Source: Diaporthe sp. PMI_573
Lineage: Eukaryota > Ascomycota > Sordariomycetes > Diaporthales > Diaporthaceae
Length of the DNA: 64,000 nt
Direction of reading: 5' to 3'
Assembly (NCBI GenBank): GCA_021399435.1
Contig: JAJTUP010000013.1
Coordinates: 1-64,000, forward strand
The notes beneath the pieces were generated by a model. It made no database searches. It was not told where the DNA came from and was given only the letters and a program-made list of their open reading frames with translations. Both the position numbers and the translations under genes were made by a program. This document shows, one piece after another, positions 45,884-58,052 of this stretch; position 1 is the stretch's first letter, and each line of letters opens with the position of its first letter.

Positions 45884-47762
45884 CTAAGCATGTGGAACAC
45901 GCTTAAGCAACCCTCTCCTCCTCCTAGTGCTCGGCTGCACCATGGAGATCCTCCCATCTAACCCAATGTCGACGGGATTCTCACTAGCGAGGTATGCAAG
46001 CAGCACATCTGCCTGCAAGTCGAGCGTGATGTAATCCCCGGTTGTAGTTGAATCAAAGAAATTATCGCCTCCCCCAGCGAGGTAGTCCAGCGTGGCCACC
46101 TGGTAACTCCCGGCCAAGTCGAGCGGAGCACCCGCGACGGTCACATTCAGGAGTCTTCCTCCAACCTGCCCGGCGGGGTCATATAAGATCCGCAGGCCAC
46201 TACTAACCTGCAGGAAGGACGTCACCGCCCGCCCGTTGACCTGGTTGACATCGGACACGATTCCCTCCAGCACTTCCCAAACTTGCTGGCCAGAAAGTGT
46301 AAGCTCGACAATAGCGTTCCCGAACGGGAAAGACGTGAGGACCTCACCCCGCGTGATTGGGCCAACGTCGATGGAGGCACGGATCCCGCCCGCGTTGATA
46401 AGCGCGAAGTCAGATTCCGGCCGATAGGCAATGATGGCGTCTGCCATGAGATTGCCTAGTGTGCACTCCTCAGCCTGGCAAGTCTCCTGCACGAGCTCGA
46501 CGGCCGACTCGCCGACGACCTCGTTGGCGAACTCCTCGAACGGCTCGCGCCACGCGTCGATCTGCGCCTGCAGGTCCGGATCCTGCTTTGTCTGGTTCGT
46601 CAAGTGGATCGGCGCGCCATGGTACTCGAGGACGTGGCCAGACGCATCGTAGACTAGATCGATGTAACCCAGGTACTCGCCCCAGCGATATGCGGTCACG
46701 ATGAAGACCTCCTCGCCTGCCTTGTTGTTTGCGATCTAAGTACGACGTTAGTCCTGCCAAGGATCCTAAAGTTATGCGTTCTGGAACATTCCAAAACATG
46801 AAAGACTGGGATCCTTAGAAGCAGAAGAATGGTACTGACTGTCGGGTACGATCCTTGGCTGCCGGTGCTGGTATGTGTTAGCCGCCTTTACAGATACCAT
46901 ATTGATGCTTTCTAAAATATTCCAAAACATGACAAACCCCAGGGTGGGGGGTTGGTAAATAAAAGGAGAAGAATAGTGCTTACATGTTGCCTAGTGGGGT
47001 GTGAGAGTGGCCGCCGATGACGAGGGACAGGCCCGTGGTCTGCTCTGCGAGCTTAATATCCTCCGAGTAGCCGATATGTGTAAGAGCGACGATTCTGTTG
47101 ATATCCGTCGTGGCCTTGATTTCGTCAATGGCGGCTTGCACAGCGACAACCGGGTCGGTAAAGGTAGTGCCATTTCCGGGATTGCTGAGCTGGCTTGTTT
47201 CTGGGGTGATGACTCCGATAACAGCCAGGTCATACTGCTCGAATATGACATATGGCTTCACAGAACCGTTCAGGGTTGGATTGGTGCTCTGTAGATTTGC
47301 TGCAAGGATAGGAAACGTGACGTTATTGATGAAGGCGGCCAGCTCCTCGTCGCCACCGTCAAACTCATGGTTTCCTAATGTCATTGCGTTGACACCAAGT
47401 TGGTTCAGGGTGTCTGCCGTTCTCCAGCCCTTGTAAAAGTTGTAGAAGAGCGTGCCTTGGAATTCATCGCCCGCGTTCAGGAACAGGCTGTTCTCCTTGG
47501 AAGGGCGAGTCGAGTTCAATACCGTCTTGACACGCGAGTAGCCGCCAAAACAGCCTCTTTCCGGCCGTGTGCAATCGGTGCCTGACGACGAGAATTGGTC
47601 GAGGTGGGCATGGACATCATTTATGTGGTAGATGGAAATTTCGAAATTCCCATAGTCGCTCCTCTTTTGGTGTAAGTTGTGGCGCCGACTAACAAGTGCA
47701 TCCTCTGCAGCCACTGCAGAGACGAGCAACAGAGCAGACAGAAACTTCTTAAGCGAAGACAT
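45884..47762 (-). CDS. Secreted 5'-nucleotidase (UshA/CD73 family)
   Basis: A secreted metallophosphatase that removes the 5' phosphate from extracellular nucleotides. Exons 46984-47762, 46840-46867 (28 nt) and 45884-46735 are all in phase and give 552 residues. Signal peptide at residues 1-19 (MSSLKKFLS...AVAAE), then a Kex2-like KR site. The two-metal site is complete: INDVHAH, NAGDEFQG, LGNHEFDGG, LTHIGY and GGHSHTPLG. The C-terminal substrate domain has GNLMADAII, INAGGIRASI, FPFGNAIVELTL and YLAGGGDNFF. The tail is basic (RRRRGLLKR) and no GPI-type hydrophobic end is visible, so the enzyme is probably free. A frame extension to 47792 exists, but the signal peptide favours 47762. Its product nucleoside or purine could feed the neighbouring ACS-type transporter; this is only a guess from adjacency. 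Confidence 0.9.
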
Positions 47763-48995
47763 CGTTACTAGGGCTTCTTCACAACGGGGCATTGAGGATG
47801 GAAGACGCGGAGAGGTTACATTGACTCCGATGCGTCCTGCATGGCATTTTTATTACAGTGTCCCCATTTGCCTCAATTTCCTTACAGTTGAGTCAGCCGC
47901 AGGGGCCAGTCTAATTGGGCTAATGATCATCTAGCTTGGCGCCTGGGCATTGGTACACCTTCTGCAAGGGGACCAGCGCCCGGAGATTATGGGCGAGCTT
48001 GATAACGCACGTGTCGAATGATGTGCGCTGGCAGGCTGATAGGGCAGGCCAAGAGATATAGTCCTGTACAAGCGACTTGGCAGTCTATAAGCTCTCTCAT
48101 AGAAGATAATTGTCCTCTAGGACTGTGAATTTGGATGCTTTTGAACAGGCGCTGCAGATGTTTGGTGTGCCGGTCTTGATGTAACTAGTTAGTTACTCTA
48201 AGCTCCATTTGATATGGACCCTGGTTCACGAGGCTAGAAGCGCAAACAATTAATATAGATTTCTTGGACCTCTATCACAAATACGAAGCAAGCCGGTGTC
48301 GAGAGTCTCACGCAGAACTTTCAAGTAGCTGCAACGTAATGTTTCGTAATTATTTGAGTATTTCTCTTGTGAACGCCACATGGACCATCTCGCCGCCCAA
48401 CAAGAGCACGGCGCCATGAAGAGTCGCACCTTGGTGTGGTCGCAGCAGAGCAGGGGTTGAGGTTGAGAAAGTGTCTTCCACTTCTCCAACACCCACCAGC
48501 ATTATAGGTATAAATATATCTGACAGAACACTGGGTTGCAGAAGAGTGGAAAGTCACTGTTCACAACCTTGTAAAGCGAATCTCACTATAATCGTCGATA
48601 AGACACATTGTCCTTTGTCCTTATAGGACACTCATTGCCGTTCCAGCTTAGTAGAGGAACTCAAAGAATACAAATAGTCCATAGATAGTCCATACATACA
48701 TACTTGGGGTTATGGCAAATTTTGTGTTTTTTGTCGGGCTCATATGCCATCTTTAAATAGTGCCTTTGCCGTTGCTGCACGACGGGCATGATTTCCTGCA
48801 GGCAATTACAAAAACGCCTGAGGCGTTGCAAGACCCCTAGGGAGCTACGTTCATCTGTGACATCGTCGACACAGAGTAAAACGGGACGCTAATTCACGCT
48901 CTCAATTCATAAAAGCTGGCATCAAGGACCAAAGGCTTCATTCAAAGTCTCTCGAGTGCTTTCGGCTATATGTCCCCACATCTCTTCTCACGGTC
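47763..48995. other. Intergenic region
   Basis: About 1.2 kb, no supported gene. Confidence 0.5.
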
Positions 48996-50381
48996 TCAGT
49001 TGTGAACCGTGGCATGAAGCCCGGGCAGGATCTGCAGGTCCTCAGGTTTATGCACGTACTTGCCATCCTCAGTGATCTTGGCTCCAGGTGTCTTCCTCTG
49101 CTGCTGCGTCTGCCGGATTCTGACCCATTCCTCAGTGGTCAGATGCTTGCCCAGCTCGGTAAAGACGTTGGTGGCCTTTCCCAAGCGTGTCAGCAGCGGG
49201 CTATTCTGCAGCGGGTCCAGAACAACGTGGTTGTTGGGCCGGGCAAAATACAGGACCCCGAGGCGGTCGATCTGAGCCTGGTCCTGCGGCGGGGCGTGCA
49301 CACGATGGATTGATGATTTGATGAGCCCTCCCGTCAACGCGGTCAACGCATCGCAAGTATTGATGGTAATGGTCCCATCCACCGGCCTGACCCACTTCCA
49401 CTGACCGTCGTTGTTAAGGATCTGCAGGCCGCATACGGGCTGCCTGAACAGCAGCGTGATGCTACCAAGGTCGGTGTGCCCCGGTGAGTATAGTTCGCCA
49501 ACCTTCTTGTTGTCCTCCTGCGAGCGCGCGGCGTAGTGCATATATCGCAGGTGGTCCTCTCCCTTGACATCGTACTGGTGCTCTCGAACCAGCTGGTCCT
49601 CGTCGGGCAGCTCCAGAAAAATTGCGAAGAGTTTCAGTAGCTTCACAACAACTTCCTCGTGACATTTCTGCAGTGAGAGCGTCAGAGACGCGTTAACGAT
49701 GAGTCACACACAGCTATCAACAACGTACCCGCGAGAATGCCTCGATCTCTTGAATGTTCTCCTCAAGCACCGGTGGCTGCTTGCGCTTGTGAAATCCATC
49801 AAACTTGGGGATATTGTAGACCTGAACGTTGTCCTTGATTCCATTGCCGAGACTTATGACATGTCGTTAGCGATTTCGAAGGCAATGGTTCACGAAAACC
49901 CTACATTCTGTGGCCGGCAGGACGATATCCGTTATATTCCCCTCGGACAAGGTCGTCGCTGTTATGCCACTTCAGCTTCTCCTCCAGCGGGAGATTGTAG
50001 AACTCTCTGCCAAGAGCAAATTGCCTATCAACCTCGTCTTGGTTGATATTAAAGTTTTTTACGTAGAAGAAGCCTGGAGAACCTTTTAGCCTACAATGAC
50101 CATGTAGTTGGAAATGTGGGATTTGAGTCCCAGCTTCAAACTTACCGACTTTGGTGACAGCATACTCAAGCTCCTTGACGAGCTCTTCCTTGCCGCCGGG
50201 CGTATCGAACTTGCTCAGGTCGATGGTCACCAGCTCCGCCCAATCCACTATTATGATTAGAATTGCCAGACATGTGAGGACGAGGACCTTATATCTTTAT
50301 AAGTGACATTGCTGGAGCTCACTCACGGTCTTCCTTAGTTACTGGGACCTGCTCGTACTTTTCAATGATTCTTCCAGGCAT
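48996..50381 (-). CDS. 2-oxoglutarate/Fe(II)-dependent oxygenase
   Basis: A non-haem iron oxygenase of the isopenicillin-N-synthase-like class, which oxidises small molecules with 2-oxoglutarate and O2. Exons 50327-50381, 50146-50247, 49905-50073, 49729-49852 and 48996-49667 are all in phase and give 373 residues. The N-terminal DIOX_N part includes VTIDLSKF and VGFFYVKNFNIN...REFYNLPLEEK. The core carries the iron ligands HTDLGS (His, Asp) and SSIHRVHAPP (His). The 2-oxoglutarate-binding Arg is in DRLGVLYFARP, where the usual R-x-S has Gly in place of Ser, an oddity that might alter cosubstrate contact. Fungal members often work in secondary metabolism or detoxification. It is followed, divergently, by an ACS-type transporter at 51364. 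Confidence 0.87.
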
Positions 50382-51363
50382 CTTGTGTAAGCGTTTTTGC
50401 AAGGCTCTGTGTATATCTTCGAGTCGAGTCTGAAGTCACGGTTTTCAATGTCGGGCTCCCAGAGTTGTAGAGATTGATGTCTTTACGGGAGAAGCAAGTT
50501 GCATCCAATTTGCCGCCACGACGATGACATGGGACATATAATGCAACTTGGCTTCGACACAAAGCACGCCATATGGCTTATCTCCATACTCTTACAAATA
50601 CATTCCTTCGAAATTGTGGCTGGTCCCGTTTAGGTGCATCCACGTGGTGCCGTACCCGCATCGACCACCAATAGTAACCGTCATAAATGTGTATCAGCGC
50701 CCATTTATCGTCACAAGCTGCAACTTGAGCAGATTTAATTGGGAGTCTCTCGCGCGGGGTTCCCTCATACGCGTCGACCTCCACAGCCGGAGCAAGTGAG
50801 GGAGTGCGGAGATGCGAGCACGCAATAGGTTCATGGAGCACACCATCTCGCAGCACTTGGGTGGACTGTGGCAATGCAACCCTCAACAGATCCTTCGATG
50901 ATTGCTCTTCTGCAGTGACCTACAGTAGTATATTATGGTAGAATTTCTGGTGCACAAGGGGCTTAGAAGTCGTGTTTTGTGTCTCTTGGATATCGCGTTG
51001 CTCATCTGGAGGGCCACGGGGCCAGTCGACCTGGACACTGGCAAATACTTAGGCACGTACTCGGCTGTGGGTAAGAAAACGGGCGTTTGGCCTCACTATG
51101 AGCCACAGTGTCTCAGAGTGCGTGGACGTAGCCCCGCTGAAAGGATACCACTATCTGAACGAAGCTGATCTCCCCGGCTGTAACATTGCCTGCGTCTATG
51201 GCGGAATGATGTGGGCCGATCACGCTTTAGACGCAGGTATATGGCCTGTGAATGGGAGTATGAGGTCCCTTGTAGAAGAACATATGATGTCCTTGGTCTG
51301 CTGTTGCTATGATTTTCTGTGGGATTGACGGTCTGCTTCACCTTGCCCTCAATTTTGCAGACT
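50382..51363. other. Divergent promoter region
   Basis: About 1 kb between the oxygenase (-) and the transporter (+), which could share regulation. No gene supported. Confidence 0.5.
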
Positions 51364-53491
51364 ATGCCGACCTCAGAGGATACAAAGGCCAGCAGACAAC
51401 AGCGGCCGAGATCATCATTGATCGTTGTTTTCAAAGAAGTCTTCAATTGGTACCCGTCTGAGTATCCGGTGGCAGAGAAAAAGTGAGAACCAATCAAGGA
51501 TTTTCACAGACCCAAAAGAAATACTCAACATTGACCAGACTTCTACTCAAACTCGATGTCTCAATTCTCGTATTCGCTTGTTTATGTTGTGAGTCCTCAA
51601 CCAGGGAACCGTGCCGGCTTATATGATACTGATTGCTCCCCTCAGTCTTCGTCAAATATCTGGGTAAAGTCTAAAAGATTCACGATCGTGAGGCAGCCGT
51701 GACCTAACACCCAAAGACCAAACAAACATCAGTAATGCCTATGTCAGTGGACTAAAAGAGGACTTCAGCCTCAATGGCAACGAGCTCAACTACTTCAACG
51801 TCTGCTACACTACAGCATACGTGGTCTTTCAGGTTCCGGGAATGCTGCTCCTGTCACGGCCGAAGCTGGCCCGATGGCTCCTCCCAACACTCGAAGTCCT
51901 TTGGGGCCTCGTAACATTCGCCCAGAGCCGTGCCACCACCGTCCATCAGCTATATGCGCTGCGTTTCCTGGTTGGCATGTTCGAGGCTCCCGTATTTGCA
52001 GGGACGCACTTCATCCTCGGGTCCTGGTATAGCGGTCCCGAGCTGTTCCGCCGCGCGGGCACCTGGTTCATCTGCAACCCGTTGGGCTCCATGATCAGCG
52101 GGTACCTACAGGCCGCTGCGTACACGAACCTTTCAGGTGTCGGAGATTTGGCTGGGTGGCAGTGGCTCTTTATCATTGACGGCATCTTCACGATCCCCGT
52201 GGCGCTGCTGGGCTACGTTGTCTTTCCTGGCATTCCGGACTCGCCGAGACCGTTTTACCTCACTGAGGATGACATCAGCCTGGCTCAACGCCGCTTGGAG
52301 AAGTTCCGTGTAAGCAATTTTCGGATACGGTCTCAACCCCTTCAAGAAATCCCTCCCATCCGTGGCTTGTGCCTCAAAAGGACCTCCAGTTTGTTGCGCT
52401 ACTGGCCTTGAGACAGGCGATGCATGTGGCCATACTGGCGCTCTTTCTTTCCCACATACATATGATTCTACTCCTTTGAAGCTTCAACAGCTGACCCGAA
52501 TGCTGCAGATCCGAAGGCCTGGAAAGCTTGGCTTAGACGTGGTCCGGCGCACGCTACGCCGTTGGCACATATGGGTGTTTGTGTTTTGTTACATGTAAGA
52601 GATTATTATTTCCGGAATTACAGCTATCAGAGGACCATGGGCGACTAACACGGTGGGCTGCAGCTGCATGATCATCTCGTCCTATCCCTCGCAATACATG
52701 AACCTATGGCTGAAGGCTGAAGAGTTCAGCACGGTGCAGGTCAACGAGCTGCCCACCGGGGTATATGCCATCCAAGCCCTTGCTTCCTGGCTTGGAGCGA
52801 CATTGGCGGCTATTTACCCTTCCTGGGCTATTTACAGCATCGAGACCATCTGCGTTCTCTTCTCTACTATATGCATGGTAGTCTGGAATATCCCGAAGCC
52901 ACTGAAGTGAGAGGAACACTTCTTCCTGGATTTACACCCTGTCGTTCGTCCATCACTGACCCCGGAAAAGATTCTTTGCTTGGTATCTATTCGGCGTCTC
53001 AGGCTGTGCCAGTCCGATCCTGTACTCCACTGTCAACTCCATCGTCAGGGACGATTCCGAGGAGCGAGCCATCATCATGGTCAGCATTCCCCAGAGACCG
53101 GTCGCAGCCTTCTCCTTCCTAGCAGGATGATCACTGACTAGGTATTTAAAGGGATCTATGATGACCTTCGGGTACTCCTTCCAAATATGGGTGCCTCTTC
53201 TCATCTTCCCCACCGCAGGCCCCTATGGTGCACCAAGATGGCAGCACGGCTGGCCGGTGACGCTTGTGTTCTACTTCTTGCTTTGGACTGGTTTCATCAC
53301 GGCCTTGATGCTTCAGAGACGCGGGTAAGTTGCAACATTTTGGAAAAGCACATCGTACCTGTGGCTGATTTATAAGTAACAGGGAGAAGCATCAGCAGGC
53401 AGACCTGGCTACTACCCTGAGCGGCGCAGAAGATACAGGCCGGGATATCGTGTCTGTTGAAACACCAGTAGACAGCAAGGCAAACAGGTAG
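51364..53491 (+). CDS. MFS transporter, Fen2/Liz1-like (ACS family)
   Basis: A plasma-membrane transporter of the pantothenate/vitamin type of the anion:cation symporter family. Nine exons: 51364-51482, 51539-51588, 51646-51663 (18 nt), 51717-52309, 52491-52594, 52664-52906, 52971-53079, 53152-53324, 53383-53491. All are in phase and give 505 residues. Helix 1 and its exit read LLLKLDVSILVFACLCFFVKYLD, given here in two parts of the gene; then QTNISNAYVSGLKED, FQVPGMLLLSRP, RFLVGMFEAPVFAGTHFILGSWY, WQWLFIIDGIFTIPVALLGY, WYLFGVSGCASPILYSTVNS and YSFQIWVPLLIFPTAGP. About twelve membrane segments. Pantothenate is the best substrate guess from family resemblance. It is divergent from the oxygenase gene. 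One donor (GTCAGC at 53080) is unusual beyond GT. Confidence 0.87.
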
Positions 53492-54060
53492 CACGAAATG
53501 GTGCGATGAGCAGGGCTATGCGCTATGCCATCAATCCAAGCAATCCTAATCACGAGGTTCCATCGACAGTATTGGTGCCCAAAGTAGTAGTGTATCTAAA
53601 TTGCGACTGAATGTTTTCCTTGGAAAAATCACAACGTGGCGCGGTGTTCTCCTGGGCTTCTGGTGGAAGAATGTTCGAGACCAGCGCCAATCGATGCTGT
53701 GACTCGGAATGCCTAGAGTCGTGGTCGGATTACGGGCAGATGCTGCTTGGCAGCACTCTGAATGCAGACGAGTGCCCAGTTATTTGCACAGCGCTGTACC
53801 ATTTTCCAGGTCGTGTACCCGTGCGGCGCCCGTCATGGTGGTATATGACATCTGTCATGTGTACCGTACCACTGCAGGACCTCTCCATCCCGCCCTCTGC
53901 TTGCCTTCGGAAGCGGCACCCATGCCCAGTGGGGGGCATTTCTCTCCCAGTGGCCTTGATTCTAGACGCGCTTCTGTCTTTATTCGAATACTTCAACGCC
54001 GTCAGCGCCCATAGCTCTTCTAGCAAGCTTCTCATTTCAGTCTAAGCCCAGTGAACCGCC
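53492..54060. other. Convergent intergenic region
   Basis: Between the 3' ends of the transporter and NSA2 genes. No gene supported. Confidence 0.5.
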
Positions 54061-55049
54061 TCAGACCAACAAGACTGCATTGAGGCAACCGTCGTTCTCG
54101 GGGTTGTTCGTGACCTGCGCATATCTACCCCAAACAACCTTGCCAGACGTCGTTACGATGCCGAGCTCTGACACGTTGATCTCTAAAACGGTACCCTTGC
54201 TCAGGACGCCAAGTTGTGTGTATAGGGGGTTCTGGGGGTTCTTCTTGACGGAGAGGATGGAAAGTTGGACGCTGGAGATTGCAAAGTCAGCTTCCAAAAG
54301 TGTGCCGCGAAAGTGAGGGAAAGGGTTGGCATGGAAGAAGCTGTCCCCAGTGAGGGCATAAGATTCCCAATCAAGCTACTTACGTGACTCCGAGCTCAGG
54401 GTGCGTGACGTTGGCCTTCTTGTATCTGAGACCCATGGGACGAATGAAACGCTCATACTTGACGGGACGCCTGGTGAAGTCGGGCCCGACAAAGGTAGGC
54501 TTGGTGACCATGCGCTTCCAGCCCTTCTTTTGGGTCTTCTTGCCGGTGTTGATGACCTTGAACATCTCCTCCTCGGAGATGCCGCGGACCTTGGGCAGGG
54601 GCACGGCGAAGCGGGCGGCCTTCTCGGAGCGCTTGTTCTTGATGGACGAGCTGAGGGCCTTGGCGGAGGTCGGATTGTTGCGGTCGAGCAGGTAGGCGGG
54701 GACGGGGTTGGAGGGGTCGTTGTCTGGGGCGGCGGACTTGACATTGCGCTCCTCGTGGGCCTTGATTTGCTTGCGCATCTGGATCTTCTCCTTGTGACGC
54801 TTCTCCGCGTACATCTTTGCGCGGAGGCCGCGCAGATTCTGGGCCTTCTCGGAGGCGTCGTGGCCCTCACGGGCGGCTCGCTTTCGTTTTCGCTCTTCAT
54901 GATCGAGGCGGCGACCATGGAGCTTGGTGTGGCGTTCCATATACTCGTTCTGAGGCTGTAGGCAGGATGGTGGGTCAGTGTCTATACTGCTGATGGTGGG
55001 TGGGTGCTTTGGTGGAGGGCGGGGCGGGCGGGACAAGCATCCTTACCAT
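54061..55049 (-). CDS. NSA2: Ribosome biogenesis protein NSA2
   Basis: Nucleolar assembly factor of the large (60S) ribosomal subunit, needed for 27S pre-rRNA processing. Exons 55047-55049, 54384-54955 and 54061-54271 give 261 residues, the length of yeast and other NSA2 proteins. The first coding exon is just the ATG: a GTAAGG donor follows directly and exon 2 starts [19 protein letters not shown], the family's invariant opening. The basic helical middle ([15 protein letters not shown]), [35 protein letters not shown] and the RpS8e-like end ([25 protein letters not shown]) are all present. An ATG in frame upstream of exon 2 would give an odd Pro-rich leader and is less likely. This is a housekeeping gene and a good anchor for synteny. 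Confidence 0.96.
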
Positions 55050-56304
55050 GGCGTTGTGCGGTGCCCTCGGGAGGGACCTGTGGTACGGGGATGGAGTCTA
55101 AGTTTTCGATTTCAGAGGGGGATCTGTCTCAGGCAATCAAGCCTCGAGATGTTGTGTGGTGTGGTGGTGAGGTGGTGAAGCGGTGCGGTGGTGGGGAGGT
55201 AAAAAAGTCAAGGAGAGGCCTGGGCGAAAGCTGCACACCCTGGCGAAACAAAGCTGCAGGCAGAATTGGAGAGGCGGGTCGGGTATCGGGCAGGCTCCAC
55301 TGCCACCACCTGTGAGCATTGCCTGGGCTTCGCAATGTCGGGCCCGTCTTAGCATGCTACGATGCAATCGCACGTCTTCTTTCTCTTTCTCAAGCCCATG
55401 ACTAGTCACACAAAGGTGGTCATCGGATACTGCCCTTGTACCTCTGCGTCAAAGGCATCTCTGCTGCACGTTAACGTCCCCTGGACTGTGTCCGCCAAGA
55501 CCCGGACGGAGTGCTTGACTTGGAAGGCTGGAGGGAAATAAAACCCATCCCATGCTCCCTAAACAAGGAAGTCGGTGCACGATTACAATGGCATACAGCA
55601 GTAGCGCGTGGTCGCCCAGCACTTGCTCCAATTCTCTCCGGGTAGGAACACCCTGAGCCATGCACCTATTCCAATACACTTCTGGTACTCGAGTGGACAC
55701 GCCCAAGTCCGGCACGCTCTCTGGAAAGAGCCGCTGCATTTGGAAGAATCAGTTCCACTCTAAATGCATCATGAATGGTCCTTCGAAGCCGGAAAGTGAG
55801 TCGAGTGGTTGCTATTCCATCAAGGTAATTACACATGTTTGCGGGTATCGTGCAAGATGCTGCGAGGCACCTCTTTCCCCGGTTCCTAAGACATTGTGAC
55901 ATTGGCGAGATGCTAACCAGGCCACGGAGCGCCAGCACCTAACTTCGCACTCTAACGCCTCAGGAAAGGCTTGAAATAAAGTCGAGATAATTTTGAAAGT
56001 TGCTTTTCAAGCTCTGACATATGAATCATCATATAACTAACTAGCACAGCAACGTAAACCACAAGCAGTCTATTCTGCCGGACGAGGTCTCTCTACAGTG
56101 GTTTGCCCAAGCACCATCACAGGGTACACGAGCCATTGATCGGATTTAATCTATCCGACTGGAAGTATGATACGATGTCAAGTGATCGGTTCTATTACTA
56201 GCTGAATTGTGTGCAGATTCAGCACACAAGAGCTCAAGTGCTGACAGCAACTCCCAAAACTCAGGTATTCTTTGTAACTAAACTTGGGGGCCTTTATCAG
56301 CTCT
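55050..56304. other. Intergenic region
   Basis: NSA2 promoter and the 3' side of the P450 gene. Only short frames, no gene supported. Confidence 0.5.
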
Positions 56305-58052
56305 TCACCTCATTTTCCCCTCAAAGTACCTTCCAATCTCCCCCATTATAGCATCAGGATCTTTCTCAGCCTTCTCCCAGGCATCGTCCAAGATTCTCCG
56401 TACCGACTTGTGCCTGCTGACTATCCTCACAGGAAATGGATTTGGCCTCACGATAAAATAGTCTGATATGTCCATGGTGTCCACCACGATCTCACAACCA
56501 GCCTCGTCCAGTTGCCTCGTGAACTCAAACGCCCACAGCAGCCGCGACACCATGACAAACAGCGCGCCGCGTGCAATCTTCTCGCCCATACATATACGGC
56601 GGCCGAACCCGAAGCCCACAGGTGTGGGGAGATTCGGGTCCTCAATCCATCTCTCGGGTCGGAATAACTGAGGATTCTTGTATATATTTCCGTCCATGTG
56701 GATAGACCAATTGTTTGGGATGATGACAGATCCTGCCGGAATACGGTAGCCGTTATAAACATCCTCGCGCATGCTTGCGTGCGGAATGCCCCCAATGATG
56801 ATCGGTCGCCAGCGCAGGACCTCCTCGATGACGGCACGCACATAGGGGAGATCACCCTCGTCCTCAGGCGAGGGTAGGCGCCCGCGACCCACGACCTGGT
56901 CAAGCTCCGCTTGCGCATTGTGTATCTTGTCCTGGTTCTCCAGCGCCGCCATTACGAACATCTCGAGCGTCTGCGTCGTGGTATCCAGCGCCGCGTTGTT
57001 GAGGATCCCGGAATCGTACGCAAGCGATTCCGGGTTCAGTTTCGCCGCCGCCTGAGTACCCGCCAGCGCCTTGGTCCAGTTCCACGCCGGGCTGCTGCGG
57101 CCCCGTGCGTTGCCGCGCATGAGGTGCGCCCGCTCAAACTGGTACCACTCCTGCGCGGTGCGCTTCCACGGCGCGAGCCACGTCGGCAGGTAGTTCAGCG
57201 CAGGAATGATGTCGCACGGCCATAGGCCCGGCTTCATAGCGCGCGCGAAGTTGTCCTCGACGAGTTGCGCGTCCTTCATCTCGCGTTCCTTGCCCGTCTC
57301 GATGCGGAACCCGTACAGCAGCGTATATGACATGGACGCAGTGAAGCGGTGCAGCGCCATTACCACTGCGCAGTACGCATCGAAGAGGGGCCGCTGGTCG
57401 TGGACGTGCCGCACGTAGGAGCGAGCTGCGCGGCGCGCATCCTGATCGCCTTCGACGAAACTGAGAAGCTGCCGTAGCGAGGCAATACTCTCCATGTCCA
57501 CGAGCGGCGTCACAGTGTTGCTCGCGCCGTGCGTGAACAGCTGGCCCAAGTTTCGCCTATGGGCGCGGTACTTGTCGTCGAAGCGGCGCAGGAGCACTGG
57601 TACGTTTTAATCATATGCTACGGGTCCCGGATTAAATGCGTGTTGGAACTTCCAAATATGGAAGACCGGGGTGACCCTAAATCCCCCCCCCCGGGGGTGA
57701 GTATTGCTTACTTACTGTGGTCGCCTTTGTAAAGCAGCTCTGAGGCCATGGGTAGGCGCGGCCGGTCCGAGTAGTTGGCGCTGCGCTTGTTGAGCAGCTC
57801 GTGGGCTGTGGCCTGGTCGCCGAGGACGATGATTGTGTCCTTGCCCGCGATAAGTCGGAATATGGGCCCGTACTGCTTTGTCCAGATGTGGAAGTGCTTG
57901 AAGGGGTGTGATTTTGGCATCGAAAAGATGTTGCCTAGAATGGGAAGGGCAGGAGGGCCAGGTGGAAGGGGTAGGCGAGTAAGTCGAAGATGTATCGCTC
58001 GGCATAACAGGGCCAGAGCGACAACCAGAACAACAATCCAGCGTGATTCCAT
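56305..58052 (-). CDS. Cytochrome P450 monooxygenase
   Basis: A microsomal haem monooxygenase. Exons 57716-58052 and 56305-57596 are in phase across a 119-nt intron and give 542 residues. N-terminal membrane anchor (residues 4-20, VVLVVALALLC), then the Pro-rich hinge LPLPPGPPALPILGN. The I-helix region reads ALDTTTQTLEMF, the ExxR helix is EEVLRW, the PERF-like block is FRPERWIED, and the haem-binding loop is GFGFGRRICMGE with Cys448. Sequence features recall fungal E-class P450s of the O-methylsterigmatocystin-oxidoreductase-like group that act in secondary metabolism or detoxification; the substrate is unknown. The intron carries a 10-base poly(C) run next to five G. No matching reductase or backbone synthase is near. 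Confidence 0.9.

Noticed and set aside
54401..54961. Plus-strand frame of 186 codons
   Set aside because: Antisense shadow of NSA2 caused by its codon bias.
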